Source: an uncultured Erysipelotrichaceae bacterium
GTDB taxonomy: Bacteria; Bacillota_I; Bacilli_A; Erysipelotrichales; Erysipelotrichaceae
NCBI GenBank assembly: GCA_947575425.1
Contig: CANPNQ010000080.1
Span: 1 to 5,899 of the forward strand
Reading direction: 5' to 3'
DNA: 5,899 nt
Part shown: piece by piece, positions 1-5,865 of the stretch
How positions within the stretch are numbered: position 1 is the first letter of the stretch
Layout: each line of letters starts with the position of its first letter
Notes under the pieces: model-generated
What the model was told of the DNA's origin: nothing
Database searches by the model: none
What the model saw: the letters and a program-made list of their open reading frames with translations, nothing else
Translations under genes and position numbers: made by a program

Positions 1-107
1 AAACGCCGATCGGCAGGCTTGTCGTAAACAGCGGCGACAATGATGTGTATGAGACAGGTGACACTTGTAAATTGTGTCTGCCTTCCCATAAAATAGTTCT
101 TGTATAG
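1..107 (+). CDS. C-terminal end of an ABC transporter ATP-binding protein (5' partial)
   Basis: Reading from base 3 gives an open frame of 34 codons that closes with TAG at 105-107. It starts before the window. The visible end runs through VVNSGDNDVYETGDTCKLCL and finishes in PSHKIVLV. A Gly-Asp followed by alternating hydrophobic residues, a Pro-x-His turn and a hydrophobic end is how the C-terminal TOBE-like domain of PotA/CysA/FbpC-type importer ATPases usually closes. The stop lies directly before the SD of the solute-binding protein gene, and an ATPase beside a binding protein is the normal layout for such importers, with the permease genes then expected upstream. No Walker motif is in view, so the family call rests on the tail and the neighbour. 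If correct, the protein is the cytoplasmic ATPase that powers import by the binding protein encoded next. Confidence 0.6.
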   Translation, partial: TPIGRLVVNSGDNDVYETGDTCKLCLPSHKIVLV

Positions 108-123
108 AAGGAGGAAAAAGAAC

Positions 124-1176
124 ATGAAGAAAGGATTTGCATTGGTTTTATGTGGTGCGATGCTTTGCACGATGGCAGCTTGTTCATCCAACGATGGAAA
201 AGAAGACGAGCCTTGTGTATTGACAGTATCCACCTTTCAATTGAGCGAGGATATTGTGCAAAGTGATATCATCAAGCCATTTGAAGAAAAGTACAACTGT
301 ACGATCACAACAGATCTGGGCAATGCATCGGATCGCTACACGAAGTTGGAAAGCAATCCGGAAAGCGGTATTGACATTATTGAATTGAATCAGTCTACTG
401 CCGCAAAGGGATATGCGAATGAATTATTTGAAAAGTTAGATGCTTCAAAGATCGAAAACATCAACCAGCTGATCACACCGGCAAAGAACATGCAGGCGGA
501 AAGCGGTTATGGACCGGCTTTTGTCATTCAGAGTGTCGGCATCATCTACGACAAGGATGCGATCGGCTTTGAGATCACTTCTTGGGATGATTTGTGGAAA
601 GCAGAGCTGGCAGGAAAGGTAGCTATTCCGGAGCTGTCTACAACCTTTGGTCCTTCTGTGGTACATATCGCCAGTGATCATAAGGGTGTAGATATCAAAT
701 CTGACAATGGCAAGGCTGCATTTGAGGCTTTGGAAGAATTAAAACCGAATATTTTCAAGACTTATACCAAGTCCTCTGAATTGGTAAACCTGTTTGCGAA
801 TGGTGAGGTTTCTGTGGCAATCGTCGGTGATTTTGCAGTACCCAACATTAAGAATGCGGCACCTCAGGTGACTTATATGGTTCCTGAAAGCGGTACTTAT
901 GCAAACTTCAATACGATAGATGTTGTAGCAACCTCCAAGCATAAGGAAGCTGCTTACGCTTATATCAACTGGAGAATTTCTCAGGAGCTGCAAAGCGTTT
1001 CCAGCAAATCCCTGAATGAAGGACCGACCAATGCCAATGTGACATTGAGCGATGAAGAGGCTGCGAACATGACCTATGGCGCAGTTGCTGAAAAGGCAAA
1101 AACGATAGATTATACGTTTGTAAATCCGCTGTTGGAAGAGTGGACCGATCAGTGGAATCGCATTTTAAACAGATAG
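124..1176 (+). CDS. ABC transporter solute-binding lipoprotein, PotD-like (polyamine-type)
   Basis: A 350-residue protein predicted to be anchored on the outer face of the membrane, where it would capture a solute for an ABC importer. Residues 1-20 are a lipoprotein signal: basic MKKGF, a hydrophobic stretch, then lipobox MAAC with Cys20 as the lipidated residue, followed by a polar linker (SSNDGKEDE). The mature part has the type II periplasmic-binding fold order: LTVSTFQL strand near 33-40, FEEKYNCTI near 53-61, GIDIIELN near 82-89, VGIIYDKDAI near 138-147 with SWDDLWK after it, VAIVGDFAV near 231-239 and IDVVATSKHKEAAYAYINW near 265-283. Length and motif order fit the spermidine/putrescine-binding PotD group, which also contains binders of other small compounds. 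ATG at 124 is chosen because AAGGAGG at 108-114 sits 9 nt before it and the signal peptide begins there. A TTG further upstream would overlap the SD. The two genes after it encode deaminases, so the ligand might be purine-related rather than a polyamine; the sequence does not decide. Confidence 0.85.
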   Translation: MKKGFALVLCGAMLCTMAACSSNDGKEDEPCVLTVSTFQLSEDIVQSDIIKPFEEKYNCTITTDLGNASDRYTKLESNPESGIDIIELNQSTAAKGYANELFEKLDASKIENINQLITPAKNMQAESGYGPAFVIQSVGIIYDKDAIGFEITSWDDLWKAELAGKVAIPELSTTFGPSVVHIASDHKGVDIKSDNGKAAFEALEELKPNIFKTYTKSSELVNLFANGEVSVAIVGDFAVPNIKNAAPQVTYMVPESGTYANFNTIDVVATSKHKEAAYAYINWRISQELQSVSSKSLNEGPTNANVTLSDEEAANMTYGAVAEKAKTIDYTFVNPLLEEWTDQWNRILNR

Positions 1177-1191
1177 TATCGGTATTTGATT

Positions 1192-2877
1192 ATGAGCTAT
1201 GATATGATCATTCGTCATGCCCGTGTCTTTGATTCCTTTCGCAAATGCTTTGTTCGCAAGGATGTGGCGATCACAAACGGTGTGTTTCGGCGCATAGAGG
1301 ATCGCATCGATGAAACTTGCGAGACAGAGTTGGATGCAACGGATGCATGGATGATTCCGGGATTGGTGGATATTCATATGCACATTGAAAGCTCTATGAG
1401 CATCCCTTCCCGTTTCTCTGACTGCGTGCTTCCTTATGGAGTTACCACGGTCGTGGCAGACCCCCATGAGATGGCCAATGTCTTTGGAATGGAAGGGATC
1501 CTCTCCTATATATCCAATGAGGAAACACCATTGGATATTTTTTATGGTATTCCTTCCTCTGTGCCTTCTACCAATGCCATGTTGGAGACGACCGGAGGGG
1601 CGATCGGAGAACAGGAGGTCAGAGAACTGCTTGCATATCGACGCATGGTATGTCTGGGAGAGGTTATGAATTTTCACGATGTGTGCTATGAAGAGAACTC
1701 CGTCAGCGCAAAAATATTACGGGCATGTAAGGAAGAGCGCTTTGATCTGCCGATTGAGGGACACTGTCCAAGGATCAGCGGGGAACAGCTGGATGATTTT
1801 TTGGCAGCCGGGGTGAGTGCCGATCACACCCAACAAAACAGAGAAAGCGTACTGGAGAAGATCTCTAAAGGTATGTTTTTGGAAATACAGCGCAAGTCGA
1901 TGATACCGGAAGTGATCCACACGATCATAGAGCATCAGCTATATGAATATGTGGCGCTGGTTACGGATGATGTAATGGCAGATGATCTGCGATATGGGCA
2001 TTTGAATGAGTTGGTAAAAAAGACGATCGCTATGGGAATGCCATGCGAATATGCCATTTACTGTGCAACCTTTACTCCTTCCCGCCGAATGCATTTGGAG
2101 GATCGCGGCGCAATCGTACCGGGACGAATCGCGGATTTCATTCTGTTAAGGGATGTGGAGCGATTCGATATCTTAGAGGTATTTAAAAGAGGGGTCAATG
2201 TGAAGCAGCTGCCCAAGGCAAAGGAAATGCAGTTTCCTGCGCATTTCTATCATTCTCTGCATGGTTCACCCGCATCAATAAATGATTTTAAGATTCCTGC
2301 ACAGGGCAGGGTAGCTGTTTGTAATATTATGGAAATAGAGCCGCATTCAACCTTTACCCAGCATCGAAGGGAAAGGGTTGTGATCGAAAACGGGTATCTG
2401 GCATGGCAGGGATGTTATACGCTTGCCTGTGTGATGGAGCGCTATGGAAAAAATGGCAATCGCGCCTTCGCACTTGTTAAGCATGCGATGAAGGGACAAG
2501 GAGCAGTGGCGACCTCATGGGCGCATGATCATCACAATCTTTTGGTAGTAGGGACAAATGAGGCGGATATGGCATTGGCACAGACAGCGTTATTGGAAAT
2601 GCAAGGGGGATATGTCGTTGTGAGGAATGGAACGATCGTGGCACGGGTATCTTTAGCAATCGGTGGGATAGTAAGTGATGCGCCGATCGAGGAGCTGGGA
2701 GCGCAGTTGGCGCAGGCAAAAAAAGAAATACATTCCCTTGGTTATGTACATGATAATGTCATCATGTCAATTTCTACCTTATCCTTGCCTGTATCACCGA
2801 TGTTAAAGCTGAGTGATCAAGGTCTGATATTGACCAAGGAACAAAGAATCATACCGCTGATGGAGGAATGTCTATGA
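1192..2877 (+). CDS. ade: adenine deaminase (EC 3.5.4.2)
   Basis: A 561-residue cytosolic amidohydrolase expected to convert adenine to hypoxanthine plus ammonia for purine salvage. Landmarks in order: the composite N-terminal sheet (residues about 5-55); PGLVDIHMHIESSM at 56-69 with metal ligands His62 and His64 and the family's Glu66; YGVTTVVADPHE at 82-93; GEVMNF at 156-161; IEGHCP at 188-193 with His191; SADHT at 209-213 with His212; the TDD motif at 258-260; GRIADFILL at 311-319; and the C-terminal domain with SWAHDHHNLLVVGTNEADMA at 442-461 and GGYVVVRNG at 472-480. Length and both domains match the bacterial AdeC/Ade family, with no truncation. The start is uncertain: ATG 1192 is preferred, but TTG 1186 and ATG 1204 are in frame and none has a clear SD. 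The gap from the previous stop is 15 nt, so translation may depend on reinitiation. The final codons carry the SD of the next gene. Confidence 0.93.
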   Translation: MSYDMIIRHARVFDSFRKCFVRKDVAITNGVFRRIEDRIDETCETELDATDAWMIPGLVDIHMHIESSMSIPSRFSDCVLPYGVTTVVADPHEMANVFGMEGILSYISNEETPLDIFYGIPSSVPSTNAMLETTGGAIGEQEVRELLAYRRMVCLGEVMNFHDVCYEENSVSAKILRACKEERFDLPIEGHCPRISGEQLDDFLAAGVSADHTQQNRESVLEKISKGMFLEIQRKSMIPEVIHTIIEHQLYEYVALVTDDVMADDLRYGHLNELVKKTIAMGMPCEYAIYCATFTPSRRMHLEDRGAIVPGRIADFILLRDVERFDILEVFKRGVNVKQLPKAKEMQFPAHFYHSLHGSPASINDFKIPAQGRVAVCNIMEIEPHSTFTQHRRERVVIENGYLAWQGCYTLACVMERYGKNGNRAFALVKHAMKGQGAVATSWAHDHHNLLVVGTNEADMALAQTALLEMQGGYVVVRNGTIVARVSLAIGGIVSDAPIEELGAQLAQAKKEIHSLGYVHDNVIMSISTLSLPVSPMLKLSDQGLILTKEQRIIPLMEECL

Positions 2878-4187
2878 GAACACTGATCGAAAACGGTTGG
2901 ATTTTAACGATGGATGAGGATATGCAGGAATATCGCAAAGGTCATCTAGTGATCGAGGATGATCGGATTGCCTATGTGGGTGATGTGACGGTCCATGAGG
3001 ACATTGATACAATTATCGATGCCGATGGTGCGATCGTAATGCCCGGTATGGTCAATACGCATACACATATGGGAATGATCCCATATCGTTCCCTCGGCGA
3101 TGATGTGCCGGATCGTTTGCGACGCTTCCTGTTTCCGTTGGAGCTGGAATGCATGAATGATTCGCTGGCTTATCTATCATCGAAATATGCGGCATTGGAG
3201 ATGTTACTGGGTGGGGTTACCACCTGTACGGATATGTATTACTTCATGGATCGGGTGGCACTGGCCTGTGAGGAAACAGGAATCCGTGCGTTATTGGGAG
3301 AGACGATCATTCAACAGGAAACCTGTGATGCCATGGATGCCAATGAGGGATTACAGTTGGCGGAGCGCTTTATCACCACTTGGAAGAACAGCCGCTTAAT
3401 CACGCCGATGATTGCTCCCCATGCGACCAATACGAATGATGGGAATATATTTGCACAGGCGATGGAAATTGCAATGCGCCATGATACAATGTTAACCACC
3501 CATGTTGCCGAGATGGACTATGAGATGGCCTATTTTAGAGATACCTATGACATGACACCGGTGGAATGGCTGGATAGCATCCATTGTTTGAATGAGCATA
3601 TATTGGCAGCCCATTGCATTCAGGTGAATGATAATGATCTTTCATTGATGAAGCGCAGGAATGTCAGTGTGGCACATTGTCCGGTCTCGAATATGAAGGC
3701 AGCCAAGGGAATCGCACCGGTAAGGGATATGGAGCGCTATGGCATCCCGGTTGGCTTTGGCAGTGATGGAGCGAGCAGTGGCAACACCTTAGATTTATTT
3801 GTCTCTATGCGCACCTTTGCGTTGGCGCAGAAAAACAGATATCAGGATCGTGCCCTTTATCCTGCTAAGGAGATTGTTCGCATCGCTACCTTAGGCGGTG
3901 CCAAGGCGCTGCATCTGGATCATGCGATCGGTTCATTAGAGAAGGGAAAGAAGGCGGATATCATCTTGGTGAACTGTGATTCTCCATCTACTTTCCCACT
4001 TCATGATCCCTATTCCACCCTTGTCTATGGCGCGAACGCCGCAAATGTCAGCGATGTGTTTGTGGACGGTGTCCATGTAGTGCAACAGCGTCGATCCCGC
4101 ATACAGCTAAGGGATGTGCGTGAGGCGCTGGAGGTAGAGATGCATGATTTCTATGAAGCGGCACAGCGGATCCTAACGGGGTTGTAA
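2874..4187 (+). CDS. amidohydrolase of the MTA/SAH deaminase (MtaD/TrzA) family
   Basis: A 437-residue cytosolic metal-dependent deaminase. The family removes an exocyclic amino group from adenosine-type compounds such as 5'-methylthioadenosine and S-adenosylhomocysteine; relatives act on guanine, isoguanine, oxidised guanine or triazines. Visible motifs: PGMVNTHTHMGM at 57-68 with metal ligands His63 and His65; GGVTTCTDMY at 113-122; APHATNTND at 181-189 with His183; TTHVAEMDYE at 208-217 with His210 and Glu213; AAHCIQ at 245-250 with His247; FGSDGASSGNTLDLF at 295-309 with Asp298; GSLEKGKKADIILV at 353-366. All expected catalytic and metal residues are present. Relatives usually read APH(A/S)PY at the His183 site; here Thr-Asn replaces Pro-Tyr, so the substrate is left open. 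ATG 2874 is chosen because GGAGG at 2862-2866 lies 7 nt upstream; an earlier ATG at 2868 would be 1 nt from it. The start overlaps the adenine deaminase stop as ATGA, implying coupled translation. Confidence 0.85.
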   Translation: MRTLIENGWILTMDEDMQEYRKGHLVIEDDRIAYVGDVTVHEDIDTIIDADGAIVMPGMVNTHTHMGMIPYRSLGDDVPDRLRRFLFPLELECMNDSLAYLSSKYAALEMLLGGVTTCTDMYYFMDRVALACEETGIRALLGETIIQQETCDAMDANEGLQLAERFITTWKNSRLITPMIAPHATNTNDGNIFAQAMEIAMRHDTMLTTHVAEMDYEMAYFRDTYDMTPVEWLDSIHCLNEHILAAHCIQVNDNDLSLMKRRNVSVAHCPVSNMKAAKGIAPVRDMERYGIPVGFGSDGASSGNTLDLFVSMRTFALAQKNRYQDRALYPAKEIVRIATLGGAKALHLDHAIGSLEKGKKADIILVNCDSPSTFPLHDPYSTLVYGANAANVSDVFVDGVHVVQQRRSRIQLRDVREALEVEMHDFYEAAQRILTGL

Positions 4188-4223
4188 CAAAATTTGTGTC
4201 ATGATGAAGCAGTCGCTTTTATT

Positions 4224-4232
4224 TGGTATACT
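4224..4232 (+). promoter_or_regulatory. possible extended -10 promoter element
   Basis: TGGTATACT matches an extended -10 (TG, one base, then TATACT, five of six to consensus). No convincing -35 lies 16-18 nt upstream. If used, the transcript would run through the palindrome at 4243-4270 and the terminator at 4279-4327 before reaching the aminotransferase gene, so it would form a leader with an attenuator. The hexamer could equally be chance in AT-rich DNA. Confidence 0.22.
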
Positions 4233-4242
4233 GTGGGGGAAA

Positions 4243-4270
4243 GATCTGATTTTCATGAAATCATAAGATC
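4243..4270. repeat. AU-rich palindrome / hairpin between operon end and terminator
   Basis: TGATTT at 4247-4252 pairs with AAATCA at 4258-4263 around loop TCATG. The flanking GATC at 4243-4246 and 4267-4270 can extend the stem after a TAA bulge. The centre, TTTCATGAAA at 4251-4260, is a perfect DNA palindrome. It has no U-tract, so it is not itself a terminator. It could be an operator for a dimeric repressor or an RNA element; no known regulator site is recognised. Confidence 0.45.
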
Positions 4271-4278
4271 ATAGAAAA

Positions 4279-4327
4279 AAAGAAGTCGGAAACGCTGAGA
4301 GCATTTGCTTTCGGCTTTTTCTTCTTT
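4279..4327 (+). terminator. Rho-independent terminator after the transporter/deaminase operon
   Basis: GTCGGAAACGC at 4285-4295 pairs, with two bulged bases and one G-U pair, with GCTTTCGGC at 4307-4315. An A-run precedes the stem and TTTTT at 4316-4320 follows, continuing T-rich to 4327. AAAGAAG at 4279-4285 can alternatively pair with CTTCTTT at 4321-4327, lengthening the base of the stem. The A-rich and T-rich flanks would let it act in both directions. It lies about 100 nt after the amidohydrolase stop and separates that operon from the aminotransferase gene. Confidence 0.7.
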
Positions 4328-4334
4328 GAAAGGA

Positions 4335-4340
4335 TATAAT
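4335..4340 (+). promoter_or_regulatory. probable -10 of the aminotransferase gene promoter
   Basis: A perfect TATAAT hexamer lies 8 nt downstream of the terminator's T-rich tail and about 134 nt before the GTG start. The position of a -35, around 4311-4318, is occupied by the terminator stem and tail and does not resemble TTGACA. The promoter may therefore be weak or activator-dependent. Transcription would begin near 4346 and give a leader of about 125 nt with two of the GATCTGA repeats. Confidence 0.4.
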
Positions 4341-4473
4341 GTCGTTGTGATCTGATCCATGATAAATGACTCATGTTTCTATCTATGATCTGAAAAGGGA
4401 GGAATTTATTTCAAATCCATACATATTTGTACGATTTCTTCCATATATATGAGAGAGAAGGGAAGGAAAAGAT
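4341..4473 (+). other. non-coding leader of the aminotransferase gene
   Basis: No gene is seen here. CATGA at 4358-4362 and TCATG at 4371-4375 form a short inverted repeat. GATCTGA occurs at 4349-4355 and 4387-4393, and a third copy lies before the terminator at 4243-4249. GGGAGG at 4398-4403 looks like a ribosome binding site but has no ATG, GTG or TTG at usual spacing. I see no T-box sequence or other riboswitch class I can recognise. Confidence 0.4.
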
Positions 4474-5640
4474 GTGGATTGGCAGGAAAAGGATCACAAA
4501 TTCATAGCGCATACGTATGATCGCTATGCGCTGACGATCACGCATGGAGAAGGATGTACTCTTTATGATGATAGAGGGAATCACTATCTGGATTTTACTT
4601 CGGGAATCGGTGTTAATCTGTTTGGGCATCATGACAAGGAATGGATCCATGCGGTAGAAACACAATTATCACAGTTATCACACAGTTCAAATCTGTATAC
4701 CAATGTGGCAGATGTGGAAGCGGCACAATGCCTTTGTAGGAAGAGCGGCTGCCAACGGGTGTTCTTTGCGAACAGCGGTGCGGAAAGCAATGAGGGCGCA
4801 ATCAAAGCAGCACGGAAATACAGCCATGAGCGCTATGGCAAGGATCGCTATGAGATCATTACTTTGACAGGTTCCTTTCATGGCAGAACATTAACTGCCT
4901 TATCGGCAACCGGACAGGAGGTTTTCCATCGCCATTATATGCCATGGACTCCCGGATTTGTCTATGTCAACACCAATGATGTGGAGGATTTGCATAGGAA
5001 GGTAAGTGAGCGCACCTGTGCGATCATGATCGAGGTGATCCAGGGAGAAAGCGGCGTCAATGCGCTGGAGCATTCCTTTGTATCGGAAATAGCGGAAATC
5101 TGTCAGAAGAAGGATATCCTATTGATCGTGGATGAGGTACAAAGTGGCATTGCGCGCTGCGGCAGCTTATTTGCATATGAGCAATATGGTATTCAGCCTG
5201 ATATCGTCACTTGTGCCAAGGCGTTGGGCGGTGGCTTACCGCTTGGTGCAGTGCTGCTGTATGAGAAGGTGAAGGATGTATTCCACTATGGAGATCATGG
5301 GACAACCTTTGGCGGAAATCCGATTGCCTGCGCGGGCGCTTTGAGTGTATTGAAACGCTGTGATGAAGCATTGTATCATTCTGTAAGAGAAAAGGGTGCC
5401 ATTTTGAAGGAGCGCTTGAGACATCTGCCCCATGTGCGGCAGGTGAGTGGTCTTGGTTTTATGCTTGGAGTGGAATTGGATCAGCTGAAGGCAAGGGATG
5501 TGGTGAACTCCTGTATCGAAAAAGGGGTGCTGTTTTTGACCGCAAAGCAGCGCTTGCGTTTATTGCCTCCCCTCAACATCAGTGACGAGGAAATGGAGAA
5601 AGGAATTCATGTTTTGCATGAGGTATTGGCTTGCGCATGA
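4474..5640 (+). CDS. argD: class III PLP aminotransferase, acetylornithine aminotransferase-like
   Basis: A 388-residue cytosolic enzyme of the acetylornithine/succinyl-ornithine aminotransferase group. In arginine synthesis ArgD exchanges an amino group between N-acetylornithine and 2-oxoglutarate. Motifs: YLDFTSGIGVNLFGH at 38-52; FFANSGAESNEGAIKAARKY at 97-116 (phosphate-binding SGAE); GSFHGRTL at 133-140 with Arg138; EVIQGESGV at 187-195; LIVDEVQSGIARCG at 217-230 with Asp220; CAKALGGGLPLGA at 247-259 with PLP lysine Lys249; HGTTFGGNPIACAGAL at 275-290; LRLLPPLNIS at 361-370. The length fits ArgD rather than longer 4-aminobutyrate or putrescine aminotransferases. The start is GTG, with AAGGA at 4463-4467 6 nt upstream; an ATG two bases earlier is in another frame and closes after 11 codons. 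No other arginine gene is visible, so ornithine or another omega-amine donor remains possible. The gene appears to be transcribed alone, between two terminators. Confidence 0.82.
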   Translation: MDWQEKDHKFIAHTYDRYALTITHGEGCTLYDDRGNHYLDFTSGIGVNLFGHHDKEWIHAVETQLSQLSHSSNLYTNVADVEAAQCLCRKSGCQRVFFANSGAESNEGAIKAARKYSHERYGKDRYEIITLTGSFHGRTLTALSATGQEVFHRHYMPWTPGFVYVNTNDVEDLHRKVSERTCAIMIEVIQGESGVNALEHSFVSEIAEICQKKDILLIVDEVQSGIARCGSLFAYEQYGIQPDIVTCAKALGGGLPLGAVLLYEKVKDVFHYGDHGTTFGGNPIACAGALSVLKRCDEALYHSVREKGAILKERLRHLPHVRQVSGLGFMLGVELDQLKARDVVNSCIEKGVLFLTAKQRLRLLPPLNISDEEMEKGIHVLHEVLACA

Positions 5641-5733
5641 TCGAAAAATGTACGTCATAGGATGGAGAGCGGCAGGGTATGAATCCGTATGAAATCTATC
5701 GATAAAAGGCGGAATATAAACCCTCTGCACGAT

Positions 5734-5770
5734 GAGAAAAGTGCTTGGATGCAGTGTTTTCTCTCCCTTT
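5734..5770 (+). terminator. probable Rho-independent terminator after the aminotransferase gene
   Basis: GAGAAAA at 5734-5740 pairs with TTTTCTC at 5757-5763. Inside, TGC at 5742-5744 pairs with GCA at 5751-5753 around loop TTGGAT, leaving a small internal loop. The tail TCCCTTT is only moderately T-rich and the stem is AU-heavy, so termination may be partial. It lies about 95 nt after the aminotransferase stop. The stretch between, 5641-5733, holds no supported gene. Confidence 0.5.
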
Positions 5771-5792
5771 ATACAAACAAATGAATTTGTAT
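5771..5792. repeat. inverted repeat, possible operator of the downstream gene
   Basis: ATACAAA at 5771-5777 is mirrored exactly by TTTGTAT at 5786-5792 across 8 nt. A second, nested symmetry is CAAAT / ATTTG at 5778-5789. It immediately follows the terminator and lies about 75 nt before the next start codon, where a repressor or activator site would be expected. I do not recognise the regulator. Confidence 0.35.
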
Positions 5793-5814
5793 GATGAAAA
5801 CACAAACATTTTAG

Positions 5815-5843
5815 TTGAAATTTTGATTGTGAAATGATAAACT
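5815..5843 (+). promoter_or_regulatory. promoter-like hexamers before the last gene
   Basis: TTGAAA at 5815-5820 and TAAACT at 5838-5843 are separated by 17 nt and match nine of twelve consensus bases. The predicted start of transcription, near 5850, would leave the SD at the very 5' end of the message, which is awkward. A weaker alternative is TTGTAT at 5787-5792 with TTTAGT at 5810-5815, also 17 nt apart; it would give a more normal leader of about 45 nt and would overlap the inverted repeat. Confidence 0.3.
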
Positions 5844-5865
5844 ATTTACTAGGAGGTAAAGAACA

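Noticed and set aside
1165..1677. Long open frame on the minus strand opposite the start of the adenine deaminase gene.
   Set aside because: It lies opposite a clear catalytic-domain coding sequence, its translation shows no domain pattern and it has no SD or neighbours. The same holds for the other antisense frames in the window.
4341..4473. T-box or amino-acid riboswitch before the aminotransferase gene.
   Set aside because: The conserved T-box core sequence is absent and the hairpins do not match a riboswitch class I know. Only an unclassified structured leader can be claimed.
4472..4507. ATG at 4472 as the start of the gene after the intergenic region.
   Set aside because: Its frame closes at TAG after 11 codons. 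GTG at 4474 opens the aminotransferase frame, has an SD at good distance and gives the usual N-terminal length.
5679..5735. Possible small peptide MNPYEIYR, with an in-frame TAA and a further nine codons up to TGA, behind GGCAGGG.
   Set aside because: Only 8 codons before the stop, a weak SD and no recognised homologue. The readable continuation after TAA is suggestive of a decayed short gene but is too short to separate from chance.
5778..5800. ArgR (ARG box) operator near ATGAATTTGTATGAT.
   Set aside because: Only a half-site resemblance to the AT-rich ARG box, with no second box nearby and an unidentified downstream gene.
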